DNA of 64,000 nucleotides from Lentzea atacamensis (lineage in GTDB: Bacteria; Actinomycetota; Actinomycetes; Mycobacteriales; Pseudonocardiaceae), in assembly GCF_003269295.1 (NCBI RefSeq), contig NZ_QLTT01000001.1, forward strand, positions 453,635-517,634, in the 5' to 3' direction. A program made the position numbers and the translations under genes. Under the pieces are notes generated by a model. The model was not told the origin of the DNA and searched no databases. It saw nothing but the letters and a program-made list of their open reading frames with translations. Each line of letters starts with the position of its first letter. The stretch's first letter is position 1. This document shows positions 8,110-18,115 of this stretch, piece by piece.

Positions 8110-9624
8110 TCACGCGCGGTCGCGCAGCTTTCGCTTGTAGAGCTTGCCGTTCGGGTCGCGCGGCAACTCGGCGAGATAGTCGATCGTGCGCGGCAGCTTG
8201 AACTTGGCGAGCCTGGTGCCGGCGAACTCCAGCAGCTCCCTGGTCAGTTCCTCGCTCGGCTCGACACCGTCCGCGGGCTGGACGACGGCCTTGATCTCCT
8301 CGCCCCAGTCCGGATGCGGCACCCCGAACACGGCCACGTCCGCCACCTTGGGGTGGCACACCAGCTCGCCCTCGATCTCCGCCGGGTAGATGTTCACGCC
8401 ACCGGAGATGATCATGTCGTTCTTGCGGTCGCACAGGAACAGGTAGCCGTCCTCGTCCAGATAACCGATGTCCTGCAACGTGAACAGCTTGCCGACCCGC
8501 GCGGCCTTCGTCTTCTCGGCGTCCTTGTGGTACTCGAAGGTCGCGTCGCCCATTCGCATGTAGACCAGGCCGCGTTCGCCCGCCGGGAGCTCGGTGCCGT
8601 TCTCGTCCAGGATCTTGATCTCCGACGTCGGCCACGGAAGGCCGACGGATCCAGGCTTCTTCAGCCATTCCTGGGCGCTGATCGCCGTGCCGCCGCCCTC
8701 GGTCGCGGCGTAGTACTCGATCACGACGGGGCCCCACCAGTCGAGCATCCGGCGCTTGACCTCGAGCGGGCACGGCGCCGCGCCGTGGATCATCGCGCGC
8801 AGCGACGACAGGTCGTACTTCGCCTTGACGTCGTCCGGCAGCGCGAGGAGGCGGTGGAACTGGGTCGGCACCATGTGGCTGTGGGTGACCTTGTACCGCT
8901 CGATCAGCCGCAGCATCTCCTCCGGCGACCAGTGGTCCATGAGCACCGCGGTGTGGCCGAGCTGGATGGAGATGACGACGAAGTTGAGCACCGCGGTGTG
9001 GTAGAGCGGCGATCCGCACAGGTGCACGTGACCGTCGTGCGGCTTGATCCCGAAGATGCCGAAGAACCACGGGGCCGACGGCGGCACGACGTCCGGGTCG
9101 GCGCCGGTCAACGGCCTGCGCACACCCTTGGGCCGGCCGGTCGTGCCGGACGTGTAGAGCATCGGTGAGCCGGCCGTGCGGACGTCCGGCCTGCCTTCCT
9201 CGCCCGCACCGAGCTTGGCGAGCGGCTCGAAGCCGGCGATGTCGCCGACCGAGAACCGGGCGCCGGCCGGCAGGCTCGCCGCGGCTTCGGTGGCGGCCTG
9301 CGCGAACCGCTCGTGCCCCACGAAGGCCTTGGCGCCGCTGTCCTGCACGAGGTAGGCGACCTCGGCGCCGGTCAGGTGCCAGTTCGCCATGACGACGTAG
9401 AGACCGGTCTGGAACGCGGCGAAGTACACCGCCACCAGTTCGGCGCTGTTGGGCAGCATCAGCACGATGCTGTCGCCGGGTACCAGCCCCAGGGCCTGAA
9501 ACCCGCGACCGTACCCGTCTGCCGATGCCGCGAGCTCGGCGTAGGTGATCTCGCGACCGCTCGGATCGACCAGCGCGGTCAAGCCCGGCTGATCGGAAGC
9601 GATGTTCCAGAGTCCTGTGACCAC
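8110..9624 (-). CDS. Acyl-CoA synthetase (FadD family), probable steroid or side-chain ligase
   Basis: This 504-residue ANL ligase has the P-loop YTSGTTGRPKG, a YYAATEGGG adenylate motif, the DRKNDMIISGGVNIYPAE hinge and a C-terminal DPNGKLYKRKL with the catalytic Lys. It is not FadD19 or FadD3, which are present elsewhere, and it differs from my memory of FadD17. The exact substrate class is open: a C24 or C22 steroid acid is plausible from the KstR box 10 bases upstream. The GTG at 9624 directly follows a GAGGGGG run. The transcript may be leaderless, with -10 candidate TACTTT ending about 6 bases upstream. Confidence 0.8.
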   Translation of the reverse strand: MVTGLWNIASDQPGLTALVDPSGREITYAELAASADGYGRGFQALGLVPGDSIVLMLPNSAELVAVYFAAFQTGLYVVMANWHLTGAEVAYLVQDSGAKAFVGHERFAQAATEAAASLPAGARFSVGDIAGFEPLAKLGAGEEGRPDVRTAGSPMLYTSGTTGRPKGVRRPLTGADPDVVPPSAPWFFGIFGIKPHDGHVHLCGSPLYHTAVLNFVVISIQLGHTAVLMDHWSPEEMLRLIERYKVTHSHMVPTQFHRLLALPDDVKAKYDLSSLRAMIHGAAPCPLEVKRRMLDWWGPVVIEYYAATEGGGTAISAQEWLKKPGSVGLPWPTSEIKILDENGTELPAGERGLVYMRMGDATFEYHKDAEKTKAARVGKLFTLQDIGYLDEDGYLFLCDRKNDMIISGGVNIYPAEIEGELVCHPKVADVAVFGVPHPDWGEEIKAVVQPADGVEPSEELTRELLEFAGTRLAKFKLPRTIDYLAELPRDPNGKLYKRKLRDRA

Positions 9625-9634
9625 CCCCTCAAAG

Positions 9635-9648
9635 TAGAACGCGTTTCA
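9635..9648. promoter_or_regulatory. KstR operator upstream of the fadD at 9.6 kb
   Basis: TAGAACGCGTTTCA matches TnnAACnnGTTnnA at every defined position. It sits in the 25-base gap between the luciferase-like gene and the synthetase gene, so the latter has its own KstR promoter. On the minus strand a TACTTT -10 candidate follows immediately. Confidence 0.85.
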
Positions 9649-9649
9649 C

Positions 9650-10678
9650 CTACTGACAAGCCTCAGCGACCGCCTTGATCGAAGCAACGTCGCGACATCC
9701 GACGAGCAACATCGTGACGCCCGCCTTCCCCCACCGGCCGACCTCCTCGCGGACGTGCTCAGCGGTGCCGACGATGGTGATCTCGGCGACCAGTTCGTCC
9801 GGAACCACCTGTGCCGCCTCGTCTTTGCGTCCCGACTGGAACAGCCTGCCGATGTCCTGGACGACCTCGCCGTATCCCATGCGGGTGAAGACCTCTGCGT
9901 GGAAGTTCATGCCGGGTGCGCCCATTCCGCCGATGTACAAAGCGACGAACGGCTTGAGCATGGCCCTGACCGATACCGGATCGTCCGTCACGACGACCTG
10001 ACACGTGGCCGCGACCTCGAAGTTCTCCCTGCTGCGGCCTGATTTCGCGAACCCTTCGGACAGCCACTCGTCGTACATGCCGGCGAGCCTGGGCGCGTAG
10101 TAGATGGCGAGCCAGCCGTCGGCGATCTCCGATGTCAGCGCGACGTTCTTCGGCCCCTCGGCGCCGAGCCAGATGGGCAGGTCCGCGCGCAGCGGGTGGG
10201 TGATGGGCTTCAGCGGCTTGCCGAGCCCGAGCGCTCCCGGCCCCCGGTAGGGCAACGGGTAGTGCGGGCCGTCGTTGGTGACCGGGGCCTCGCGCGCCAT
10301 CACCTGACGCAGGATCGAGATGTACTCCCTGGTCCTGGCAAGGGGTTTCGCGAACGGGCGACCGTACCAGCCCTCCACGACCTGCGGTCCGGAGACGCCC
10401 AGGCCGAGCACGAACCGTCCACCGGAGAGGTGGTCCAGAGTCAGCGCGTGCATCGCGCAGGCCGCCGGTGTGCGCGCCGACATCTGCACGACGGACGTGC
10501 CCAGCCGGACTCGCTGCGTCGCGGATCCCCACCACGCCAACGGTGTGAAGGCGTCGGAGCCCCACGCTTCGGCCGCGAACACCGCGTCGAAGCCGGATTC
10601 TTCCGCCGCCGCCACGAGTTCGGCGGCGTTCGAGGGCGGACCGGCGCCCCAGTAGCCGAGCTGCAGACCGAGCTTCAT
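9650..10678 (-). CDS. LLM-class (luciferase-like) F420-dependent oxidoreductase, Rv3520c-like
   Basis: This 342-residue protein begins MKLGLQLGYWGAG and has the TIM-barrel hallmarks of F420-dependent luciferase-like enzymes: LGLGVSGPQVVEGWYG and PIWLGAEGPKN. It matches the remembered type of Rv3520c, which lies beside ltp3/ltp4 in M. tuberculosis, as here. The family reduces or oxidises substrates with F420H2. A role in sterol side-chain metabolism is inferred from the conserved position only. It is divergent from the DUF35-ltp4-ltp3 operon across a KstR-like box. Confidence 0.82.
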   Translation of the reverse strand: MKLGLQLGYWGAGPPSNAAELVAAAEESGFDAVFAAEAWGSDAFTPLAWWGSATQRVRLGTSVVQMSARTPAACAMHALTLDHLSGGRFVLGLGVSGPQVVEGWYGRPFAKPLARTREYISILRQVMAREAPVTNDGPHYPLPYRGPGALGLGKPLKPITHPLRADLPIWLGAEGPKNVALTSEIADGWLAIYYAPRLAGMYDEWLSEGFAKSGRSRENFEVAATCQVVVTDDPVSVRAMLKPFVALYIGGMGAPGMNFHAEVFTRMGYGEVVQDIGRLFQSGRKDEAAQVVPDELVAEITIVGTAEHVREEVGRWGKAGVTMLLVGCRDVASIKAVAEACQ

Positions 10679-10700
10679 GCACCCATCTTGCCACCATTTC

Positions 10701-10714
10701 GAGAACCTGTTTCA
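10701..10714. promoter_or_regulatory. KstR-like operator, LLM oxidoreductase / ltp4-ltp3 operon
   Basis: GAGAACCTGTTTCA keeps the AACnnGTT core and the 3' TnnA half, but the first consensus T is a G. The box ends 9 bases before the GTG start at 10724, with a CACTTT -10-like hexamer between. It could control both divergent genes. Confidence 0.65.
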
Positions 10715-10723
10715 CTTTGATCT

Positions 10724-11668
10724 GTGACTCGGCCGCTGAGTGCTCCGCTCGACGTGGGCTTCGACTACACGCGCTCGCTCGGCCCGACGCTGGGCCGGTT
10801 CCTCACGGATCTGCGCCGCCGGAAGGTGACCGGGATCCGCGGTTCCGACGGCCGCGTGCACGTGCCGCCGCTCGAGTACGACCCGGTGACCGCCGAGCGG
10901 CTGTCGGAGTTCGTCGACGTGGCGTCGACCGGTGTCGTGCGCGGGTGGTCGTGGATCCCCGAGCCGCTGGAGGCCCAGCCGCTCGACCGGCCGTTCGCGT
11001 GGGCGCTGATCCAGCTCGACGGCGCGGACACCTCGCTGCTGCACGCCGTCGACGCGGGCTCGCCGGACCGGATGTCCACGGGCGCGCGGGTGCGGGTGCG
11101 CTGGCGGGCCGAACGCGTCGGCGCGATCACCGACATCGAGTGCTTCGAGCTCTCGGACGAGCCTTCCGCTGACCCGGTCGAGGCCGACGAGGTCACGATG
11201 GTGACCACTCCGGTGCACCTGCATTACACGCATTCCGCGTCGCCGACCGAGGACCCGTTCCTGCGCGGCCTGATGGAGGGGCGGCTGATCGCCCAGCGCT
11301 GCCCGGAGTGCTCGAAGGTCTACTTCCCGCCGCGACCGGCCTGTCCCACCGACGGCGTGCCGACGACGGACCGGATCGAGCTGTCCGACCGCGGCACCGT
11401 CACGACGTTCTGCGTGGTCAACGTGCCGTTCCTCGGCCAGCGCATCCCGCCGCCGTACGTCTCCGCCTACGTGCTGCTCGACGGCGCGGACATCCCGTTC
11501 CTGCACCTGCTGCTCGGCGTCGCGCCCGAGGACGTGCGGATGGGCATGCGGGTGGAGGCGGTGTGGAAACCGCGCGAGGAGTGGGGCCCGACGATGCAGA
11601 ACATCGACCACTTCAAGCCTTCCGGCGAGCCGGACGCGCCCTTCGACTCATACTCCCAGCACCTGTGA
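10724..11668 (+). CDS. Two-domain DUF35/OB-fold protein, Rv3521-like
   Basis: This 314-residue protein has an N-terminal OB-like half and a C-terminal DUF35 half. The latter carries a zinc-ribbon CPECSKVYFPPRPACPTDG (about residues 193-211) followed by an OB fold. DUF35 proteins act as partner subunits of thiolase-like aldolases, as ChsH2 does for Ltp2. With ltp4 and ltp3 following 7 and then 0 bases downstream, it is probably the partner of one or both. The GTG start lacks a Shine-Dalgarno and is close to the KstR-like box, suggesting a leaderless message. Confidence 0.85.
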   Translation: MTRPLSAPLDVGFDYTRSLGPTLGRFLTDLRRRKVTGIRGSDGRVHVPPLEYDPVTAERLSEFVDVASTGVVRGWSWIPEPLEAQPLDRPFAWALIQLDGADTSLLHAVDAGSPDRMSTGARVRVRWRAERVGAITDIECFELSDEPSADPVEADEVTMVTTPVHLHYTHSASPTEDPFLRGLMEGRLIAQRCPECSKVYFPPRPACPTDGVPTTDRIELSDRGTVTTFCVVNVPFLGQRIPPPYVSAYVLLDGADIPFLHLLLGVAPEDVRMGMRVEAVWKPREEWGPTMQNIDHFKPSGEPDAPFDSYSQHL

Positions 11669-11675
11669 GGGCCTG

Positions 11676-12731
11676 ATGCGTGACATCGCGGTTGTCGGGT
11701 TCGCGCAGACGCCCTGCGTGCGTGAGACCGACGGCACCACCAACGGTGTCGAGATGCTGGTGCCGATCTTCCACGAGGTGCTCGGCGGGCTCGGCCTGAC
11801 CAAGTCCGACATCGGCTTCTGGTGCTCCGGCTCCTCGGACTACCTGGCGGGGCGGGCGTTCTCGTTCGTCTCGGCGGTGGACGCGATCGGCGCGTTCCCG
11901 CCGATCATGGAGTCCCACGTCGAGATGGACGCGGCCTGGGCGCTGTACGAGGCGTGGGTGAAACTGCTGTGCGGCGAGGTCGACACCGCGCTCGTCTACG
12001 GTTTCGGCAAGTCGTCGGCCGGTCAGTTGCGACGGGTCATGGCGATGCAGCTCGACCCTTACGTCGTGACGCCGCTGTGGCCGGATTCCCTCGGCCTGGC
12101 CGGGATTCAGGCGCGCATGGGCATCGAGGCCGGTCTCTGGGACGAGCGGCAGATGGCGTCGGTGGCCGCGCGGAGCCGTGCCGCAGCGGTCTCGAACCCG
12201 CTGGCGCAGCTGTCGGGTTCCGTGGAGGTGTCCGATCTGCTCGCCACGCCGTACGTGGTGGATCCGTTGCGGCGGCACGACTGCGCGCCGATCACCGACG
12301 GCGCCGCCACGATCGTGCTGGCCGCCGGCGATCGTGCGCGGGAGCTGTGCGAGCGCCCGGCGTGGATCACCGGGTTCGAGCACCGGGTGGACTCGCCTTC
12401 GTTCGGCGCGCGCGACCTGCTCGGTTGCGCTTCGGCGGTGGCCGCGGGCAAGGCGGCCGGTGCCGGCGGTGTGGAGGTGGCGGAGCTGCACGCGCCGTTC
12501 ACCCACCAGGAAATCATGCTGCGCCAGGCACTCGGCCTCGGCGACGACGTCGTGGTGAACCCGTCCGGTGGCGTGCTGGCCGGCAACCCGATGTTCGCGG
12601 CCGGCCTGGCCCGCATCGGCGAGGCGGCGCGCCGCGTGCACGACGGCTCGGCCTCGAAGGTCCTCGGCCACGCCACGAGCGGCCCGCTGCTCCAACAGAA
12701 CCTCGTCTGCGTGATGGAAGGGCGGGAGTAG
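11676..12731 (+). CDS. ltp4: Thiolase-like aldolase Ltp4
   Basis: This 351-residue lipid-transfer-protein/thiolase-fold enzyme is close in length to remembered Rv3522 (Ltp4). Visible segments include CSGSSDYLAG, HVEMDAAWALYEAW and the C-terminal HAPFTHQEI and NPSGGVLAGNP. It lacks the conventional N-terminal nucleophilic Cys context of biosynthetic thiolases. In Rhodococcus, Ltp3 and Ltp4 are required for degrading C24-branched sterol side chains (beta-sitosterol type) by retro-aldol cleavage. It is followed with no gap by ltp3. Confidence 0.85.
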   Translation: MRDIAVVGFAQTPCVRETDGTTNGVEMLVPIFHEVLGGLGLTKSDIGFWCSGSSDYLAGRAFSFVSAVDAIGAFPPIMESHVEMDAAWALYEAWVKLLCGEVDTALVYGFGKSSAGQLRRVMAMQLDPYVVTPLWPDSLGLAGIQARMGIEAGLWDERQMASVAARSRAAAVSNPLAQLSGSVEVSDLLATPYVVDPLRRHDCAPITDGAATIVLAAGDRARELCERPAWITGFEHRVDSPSFGARDLLGCASAVAAGKAAGAGGVEVAELHAPFTHQEIMLRQALGLGDDVVVNPSGGVLAGNPMFAAGLARIGEAARRVHDGSASKVLGHATSGPLLQQNLVCVMEGRE

Positions 12732-13874
12732 ATGCGACCGGCAGCAGTGGTCGGCACCGGCCAGACGCACCACGCCGCGAAACGCCTCGACGTCTCGATG
12801 GCGGGCCTGTGCCGCGAGGCGATCGACCGCGCGATGGCCGACGCGGGCGTGGACTGGCCCGACATCGACGCCGTGGTCCTGGGCAAGGCCCCGGACCTGT
12901 TCGAGGGCGTGATGATGCCCGAGCTGTTCCTCGCGGACGCGTTGGGCGCGGTCGGCAAACCGTTGCTGCGCGTGCACACCGCGGGCTCGGTCGGCGGCAG
13001 CACCGGCAACGTGGCGGCGTCGCTGGTCCAGTCCGGCGTGCACGACCGCGTCCTGGCGGTCGCGTTCGAGAAGCAGTCCGAGTCGAACGCGATGTGGGCC
13101 CTGTCCGTGCCGACGCCGTTCACGATGCCGGTGCACGCCGGCGCGGGCGGCTACTTCGCCCCGCACGTGCGCGCCTACATCCGCCGCGCCGCCGCCCCAG
13201 AACACGTGGGCGCGATGGTCGCCGCGAAGGACCGCCGCAACGGCGCCCTGAACCCGTACGCACATCTGAAGCAGCCGGACATCACCGTCGAGTCGGTCCG
13301 CGCCTCGACCATGCTGTGGGACCCGATCCGCTACGACGAGACCTGCCCTTCCTCGGACGGCGCCTGTGCCGTGGTGATCTCCGCGGAGCCCACTTCCGGT
13401 CGTGCCGCGTGGATCCGCGCGACCGCGATGCGCACCGAGCCGACGACGTTCGCCGGCCGCGACCAGGTCAACCCGCAGGCCGGCCGCGACGCCGCCCGGG
13501 CGTTGTGGAAGCAGGCCGGGATCACCGATCCGCTGTCCGAAGTGGACGCCGCCGAGATCTACGTGCCGTTCTCCTGGTTCGAGCCGATGTGGCTCGAGAA
13601 CCTCGGCTTCACCGACATCGGCCAGGGCTGGAAGCTCACCGAGGCGGGCGAGACCGAGATCGGCGGCCGCCTCCCGGTGAACCCGAGCGGCGGCGTTCTC
13701 TCCTCGAACCCGATCGGCGCGTCCGGCCTGCTGCGTTTCGCCGAAGCCGCCATGCAGGTCATGGGCACCGCCGGTGAACACCAGGTGGACGGCGCCCGAG
13801 TCGCCCTGGGCCACGCCTACGGCGGTGGCTCGCAGTTCTTCGCCATGTGGGTCGTCGGACAGGAGAAGCCATGA
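12732..13874 (+). CDS. ltp3: Thiolase-like aldolase Ltp3
   Basis: This 380-residue paralogue of Ltp4 has an N-terminal VVGTGQTHHAA, an HTAGSVGGSTGN centre and a C-terminal NPSGGVLSSNPIGASG plus HAYGGGSQF. The size and order after ltp4 match Rv3522-Rv3523. The start codon directly follows the ltp4 stop. It is probably an aldolase or aldolase subunit in removal of branched C24 side chains, acting with Ltp4 and the DUF35 protein. Its stop overlaps the next start as ATGA. Confidence 0.85.
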   Translation: MRPAAVVGTGQTHHAAKRLDVSMAGLCREAIDRAMADAGVDWPDIDAVVLGKAPDLFEGVMMPELFLADALGAVGKPLLRVHTAGSVGGSTGNVAASLVQSGVHDRVLAVAFEKQSESNAMWALSVPTPFTMPVHAGAGGYFAPHVRAYIRRAAAPEHVGAMVAAKDRRNGALNPYAHLKQPDITVESVRASTMLWDPIRYDETCPSSDGACAVVISAEPTSGRAAWIRATAMRTEPTTFAGRDQVNPQAGRDAARALWKQAGITDPLSEVDAAEIYVPFSWFEPMWLENLGFTDIGQGWKLTEAGETEIGGRLPVNPSGGVLSSNPIGASGLLRFAEAAMQVMGTAGEHQVDGARVALGHAYGGGSQFFAMWVVGQEKP

Positions 13875-14731
13875 AGTTCACCCTCGGCATCGCCATGAGC
13901 CCGCTCGACCAGCTGACCGAGTTGGCCAAGACCGCCGAGGAGTGCGGCTACGCCTCCATCGCGCTGCCGGACTCCCTCTTCTTCTCGGAGAAGGTCTCCG
14001 CCGACTACCCCTACACCCCGGACGGCTCCCGCATGTGGAACGCCGAAACCCCGTGGGTGGACCCGCTCGTGGCCGCCGCCGCGATGGGCGCCGTGACGTC
14101 CCGCATCCGCTTCTACACCCAGGTCCTCAAACTGGGCTCCCGCAACCCCTTGCTCCTCGCCCGCCAGATCGGCTCAGTCGCCCACCTGACCGGCAACCGC
14201 TTCGGCCTGGGCGTGGGCCTCGGCTGGTCCCCGGAGGAGTTCGAGTGGTGCGGCGCCCCGTTCAAGAACCGCGGCCCGCGCGTCGACGAGATGATCGACA
14301 TCCTGAAGCTCGTGCTGGACGGCGGCATGGTCGAGTACCACGGCAAGTACTTCGACTTCGACCGCCTGCAGATGTCGCCGGCTCCCACCTCACCCGTGCC
14401 GTTCTACGTGGGCGGCCACTCCCCCGCCGCCCTGAAGCGCGCCGCACGGGTCGGTGACGGCTGGACCTCGGCAATGATCAAGTTCGCGGATCTGCGTTCC
14501 GTGATCGCGCAGCTGAGGGATCTCGGCGCGTTCGAGCGCCCGTTCGAGATCCAGGCCGTGTGCATCGACCGCTTCGGCCTCGACGGCTACCGCCAGCTCG
14601 ACGAGATCGGAGTGACGGACGTGATCGTCGTGCCGTGGCTGTTCTACGGCGTCGGCTTCGACGGCGACCTTCAGGCCAAGAAGGACGGACTTCGGCGCTT
14701 CGCCGACGAGGTGATCGGAGAGTTCGCATGA
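13871..14731 (+). CDS. Second LLM-class F420-dependent oxidoreductase
   Basis: This 286-residue TIM-barrel protein has the TGNRFGLGVGLGWSPEEF substrate/F420 loop and the PFYVGGHSPAALKRAARVGDGW signature typical of LLM F420 enzymes. The ATG at 13871 overlaps the ltp3 stop (ATGA) and is preceded by AGGAGAAG, so the longer in-frame start at 13847 is rejected. Operon position between ltp3 and a SnoaL-like gene suggests a reductive or oxidative step on a branched sterol side-chain intermediate. The specific reaction is unknown. Confidence 0.8.
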   Translation: MKFTLGIAMSPLDQLTELAKTAEECGYASIALPDSLFFSEKVSADYPYTPDGSRMWNAETPWVDPLVAAAAMGAVTSRIRFYTQVLKLGSRNPLLLARQIGSVAHLTGNRFGLGVGLGWSPEEFEWCGAPFKNRGPRVDEMIDILKLVLDGGMVEYHGKYFDFDRLQMSPAPTSPVPFYVGGHSPAALKRAARVGDGWTSAMIKFADLRSVIAQLRDLGAFERPFEIQAVCIDRFGLDGYRQLDEIGVTDVIVVPWLFYGVGFDGDLQAKKDGLRRFADEVIGEFA

Positions 14732-15168
14732 CCGCCGTGACCTGGAAGGCCTCCCGCACGGAAACCCCTGCCCGCGTGGCCTCCTGGCGCTCGATGGACG
14801 CCGTGACCCGCGGCGCCAAGGACGAATGGCTGTCGCTGTTCGCCGACGACGCCGTGGTCGAGGACCCGGTGGGCCCGTCGATGTTCGACGCCGAGGGCAA
14901 GGGCCACCGCGGCAAGGAGGCGATCGCGGCCTTCTGGGACCTGGCGATCGCGAACGTGGAACGCTTCGAGTTCGCGATGCACGACTCGTTCGCGGCGGGC
15001 TCGGAGTGCGCCAACGTGGGCACGATCTCGGCGTTCCTGCCTGGCGGGGCGCGCGTGGACACCGAGGGCGTGTTCGTCTACAACGTGGGCGAGGACGGGC
15101 TGATCAGGTCCATGCGGGCGTTCTGGGAGACCGAACGCGCCCTGGCGACCCTGCGCACCGAATCCTGA
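14728..15168 (+). CDS. SnoaL/NTF2-like (ketosteroid-isomerase fold) protein
   Basis: This 146-residue protein has the NTF2-like layout: an N-terminal helix pair, FADDAVVEDPVGPS (about 36-49), GKEAIAAFWDLAIANV and a C-terminal VYNVGEDGLIRSMRAFWE strand set. This fold includes steroid delta5-isomerases, polyketide cyclases and small hydratases. The Asp pair in FADDAVVEDP is the usual ligand-pocket region. It is the last gene of the ltp4-ltp3 operon, with an ATGA overlap. It could isomerise or hydrate a steroid intermediate; function is not established. Confidence 0.72.
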   Translation: MTAVTWKASRTETPARVASWRSMDAVTRGAKDEWLSLFADDAVVEDPVGPSMFDAEGKGHRGKEAIAAFWDLAIANVERFEFAMHDSFAAGSECANVGTISAFLPGGARVDTEGVFVYNVGEDGLIRSMRAFWETERALATLRTES

Positions 15169-15199
15169 CCGGCTCGGGGCTCGGTTTTGCCTTCGCCGC

Positions 15200-15337
15200 G
15201 CTGGGTTTCCAGGCGCGCGACGGTTCCGCCGAGCGGGCCAGCTGCCGTTCTTCGCCGGCACGCTGATCCGGGACGGACATCTGATCGTGGAGGGCGACAA
15301 GATCGCGGGCGCTCACTCGTACGCGGTCAGCGGATAG
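15200..15337 (+). pseudogene. Coding-like remnant, unidentified
   Basis: In the 428-base gap after the SnoaL-like gene, one frame ending at the TAG at 15335 gives a plausible peptide, LPFFAGTLIRDGHLIVEGD and onward to HSYAVSG. It has high third-position GC but no start codon or ribosome site. It may be the tail of a decayed gene. I cannot name it, and it may be chance. Confidence 0.3.
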
Positions 15338-15458
15338 CAAGGCACCTCCGGAGGTCGGCCCGCCTTGCGTTGGCTGGTCGCGTTCCAGCTGAGGGCTCGC
15401 CGACGCGGGTTGCTCGCGTTCCAGCGTGGTTGCGTGGGCATTGACGGGCCGGGTCTTT

Positions 15459-15481
15459 TCATCGTCGCGAAGCGGCGATGA
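15459..15481. terminator. Hairpin between the ltp4-ltp3 operon and cyp125
   Basis: TCATCGTCGC and GCGGCGATGA form a 10-base-pair stem (one G-T pair) around a GAA loop, between two convergent transcription units. No strong T-tract follows on either strand, as is common in high-GC actinobacteria. A perfect 12-base palindrome (ACCTCCGGAGGT) lies at 15344-15355. The rest of 15338-15596 shows no gene. Confidence 0.45.
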
Positions 15482-15596
15482 CGAAACCGAAGCTCGGTAA
15501 ACCCGCGCGCCCACCCACACACGGCGACGATCGCACCGCAGGCGGCCAACCAGCAACACAGCGAATGCGGGCCCACCGAAGCAGACCCGCCTCCAC

Positions 15597-16823
15597 CTAC
15601 GAGTACTGGACCTGGAAGTCCTTGATCCCGTTCAACCACCCGGACCGCAGCCGTCGGGGTTCGTCGACCTGCCGGATGTTCGGCATGTGGTCGGCGATCG
15701 CGTTGAAGATCAGGTCGATCTCCAGCCGAGCGAGGTTGGCGCCGATGCAGAAGTGGGCACCGCTCCCGCCGAAGCCGAGGTGGGGGTTCGGGTCGCGGGT
15801 GATGTCGAACTTCTCCGGCTCCTCGAACACCTCCTCGTCGAAGTTGGCCGAGGAGTAGAACAGGCCGACCCGTTGCCCCTTCTTGATCTCCACCCCGCTC
15901 AGCACCGTGTCCTGCGTCGCCGTCCGCTGGAACACGATGACCGGTGTGGCGAACCGGACGATCTCGTCGGCAGCGGTGGCCGGCCGCTCGGCCTTGAACA
16001 GCTCCCACTGCTCCGGATGATCGAAGAACGCCTTCATCCCGTGGGTGATCGCGTTGCGCGTGGTCTCGTTCCCGGCGACTGCCAGCAGCAGGACGAAGAA
16101 GCCGAACTCCTCCGACGCCAGCCCTGCACCGTCCACATCGGCCTGGACGAGCTTGGTGACGATGTCCCCGCGTGGACAGGCGCGCCGGTCCTCCGCCATC
16201 GTCCAGGAGTAGCCGAGCAGTTCGGTGGCCGCGACCATCGGGTCGCCCTCGAACTCCGGGTCGTCGTAGGAGATCATCTGGTTGGACCAGTCGAAGATCT
16301 TGCGCCGGTCCTCCTGCGGGATGCCGATGAGCTCCGCGATCGCCTGCAACGGCAGCTCGCAGGCGACGTCTGTGACGAAGTCGCCCCGGCCCTTGGCGAT
16401 GGCCTCGGCCACGATCTTCTCGGCCCGCGCGCTGAGGGCGTCGCGCAGAGCGTTGATCGACTTCGGCGTGAAGCCGCGCGAGATGATGCCGCGCTGCTTG
16501 GTGTGCACCGGCGGGTCCATGTTGAGCAGGAGGAGCCGCTGCATCTCGATGCGGTCGCGGGTCATGCCTTCGGCGAACCGGATGATCGCGGTGTTCTCCC
16601 AGCTCGAGTAGACGTCGCTGCGGCGGGAGACCTCCTTGACGTCCGCGTGTTTCGTCACCACCCAGAAGCCGTCGTCCCCGAAGCCGCCCTGGCCCGTCGG
16701 GTGGGAGTTCCACCAGATCGGCGCGGTCTGGCGCAGCTCGGCGAACTCCTGCAGGGGTAAGCGTTTCGCGTACATGTCGGGGTCGGTGAAGTCGAAGCCC
16801 TCAGGGATGCGCGGCTTGCCCAC
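15597..16823 (-). CDS. cyp125: Cytochrome P450 CYP125, sterol C26 hydroxylase/oxidase
   Basis: This 408-residue P450 has the I-helix AVAGNETTRNAI and the heme-ligand loop FGGSGAHFCIGANLARLE. The N-terminus FDFTDPDMYAKRLPLQEFAE and RTAPIWW are diagnostic of remembered CYP125 rather than CYP142. CYP125 oxidises the terminal methyl of cholest-4-en-3-one to the C26 acid for FadD19. I start at the GTG at 16823 because AGGAGG lies 7 bases upstream; a GTG at 16829 would be 1 base from that site. A KstR box lies 16 bases upstream, shared with divergent fadA5. Confidence 0.92.
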   Translation of the reverse strand: MGKPRIPEGFDFTDPDMYAKRLPLQEFAELRQTAPIWWNSHPTGQGGFGDDGFWVVTKHADVKEVSRRSDVYSSWENTAIIRFAEGMTRDRIEMQRLLLLNMDPPVHTKQRGIISRGFTPKSINALRDALSARAEKIVAEAIAKGRGDFVTDVACELPLQAIAELIGIPQEDRRKIFDWSNQMISYDDPEFEGDPMVAATELLGYSWTMAEDRRACPRGDIVTKLVQADVDGAGLASEEFGFFVLLLAVAGNETTRNAITHGMKAFFDHPEQWELFKAERPATAADEIVRFATPVIVFQRTATQDTVLSGVEIKKGQRVGLFYSSANFDEEVFEEPEKFDITRDPNPHLGFGGSGAHFCIGANLARLEIDLIFNAIADHMPNIRQVDEPRRLRSGWLNGIKDFQVQYS

Positions 16824-16839
16824 GGACACACCTCCTAGA

Positions 16840-18080
<1,241 letters not shown>

Positions 18081-18115
18081 GGACCGGAACTGTCATACCC
18101 TGATAGCTTCCGGCG

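Noticed and set aside
8110..9624. Naming this ligase fadD17
   Set aside because: Its motifs do not resemble the FadD17 sequence I remember; left unnamed.
11613..13814. Long leftward open frame opposite ltp4/ltp3
   Set aside because: Arg/His-rich composition with no domain; typical antisense shadow of high-GC genes whose sense strands are clearly ltp4 and ltp3.
15597..16823. P450 as CYP142
   Set aside because: N-terminal FDFTDPDMYAKRLP, RTAPIWW and the divergent fadA5 neighbour fit CYP125.
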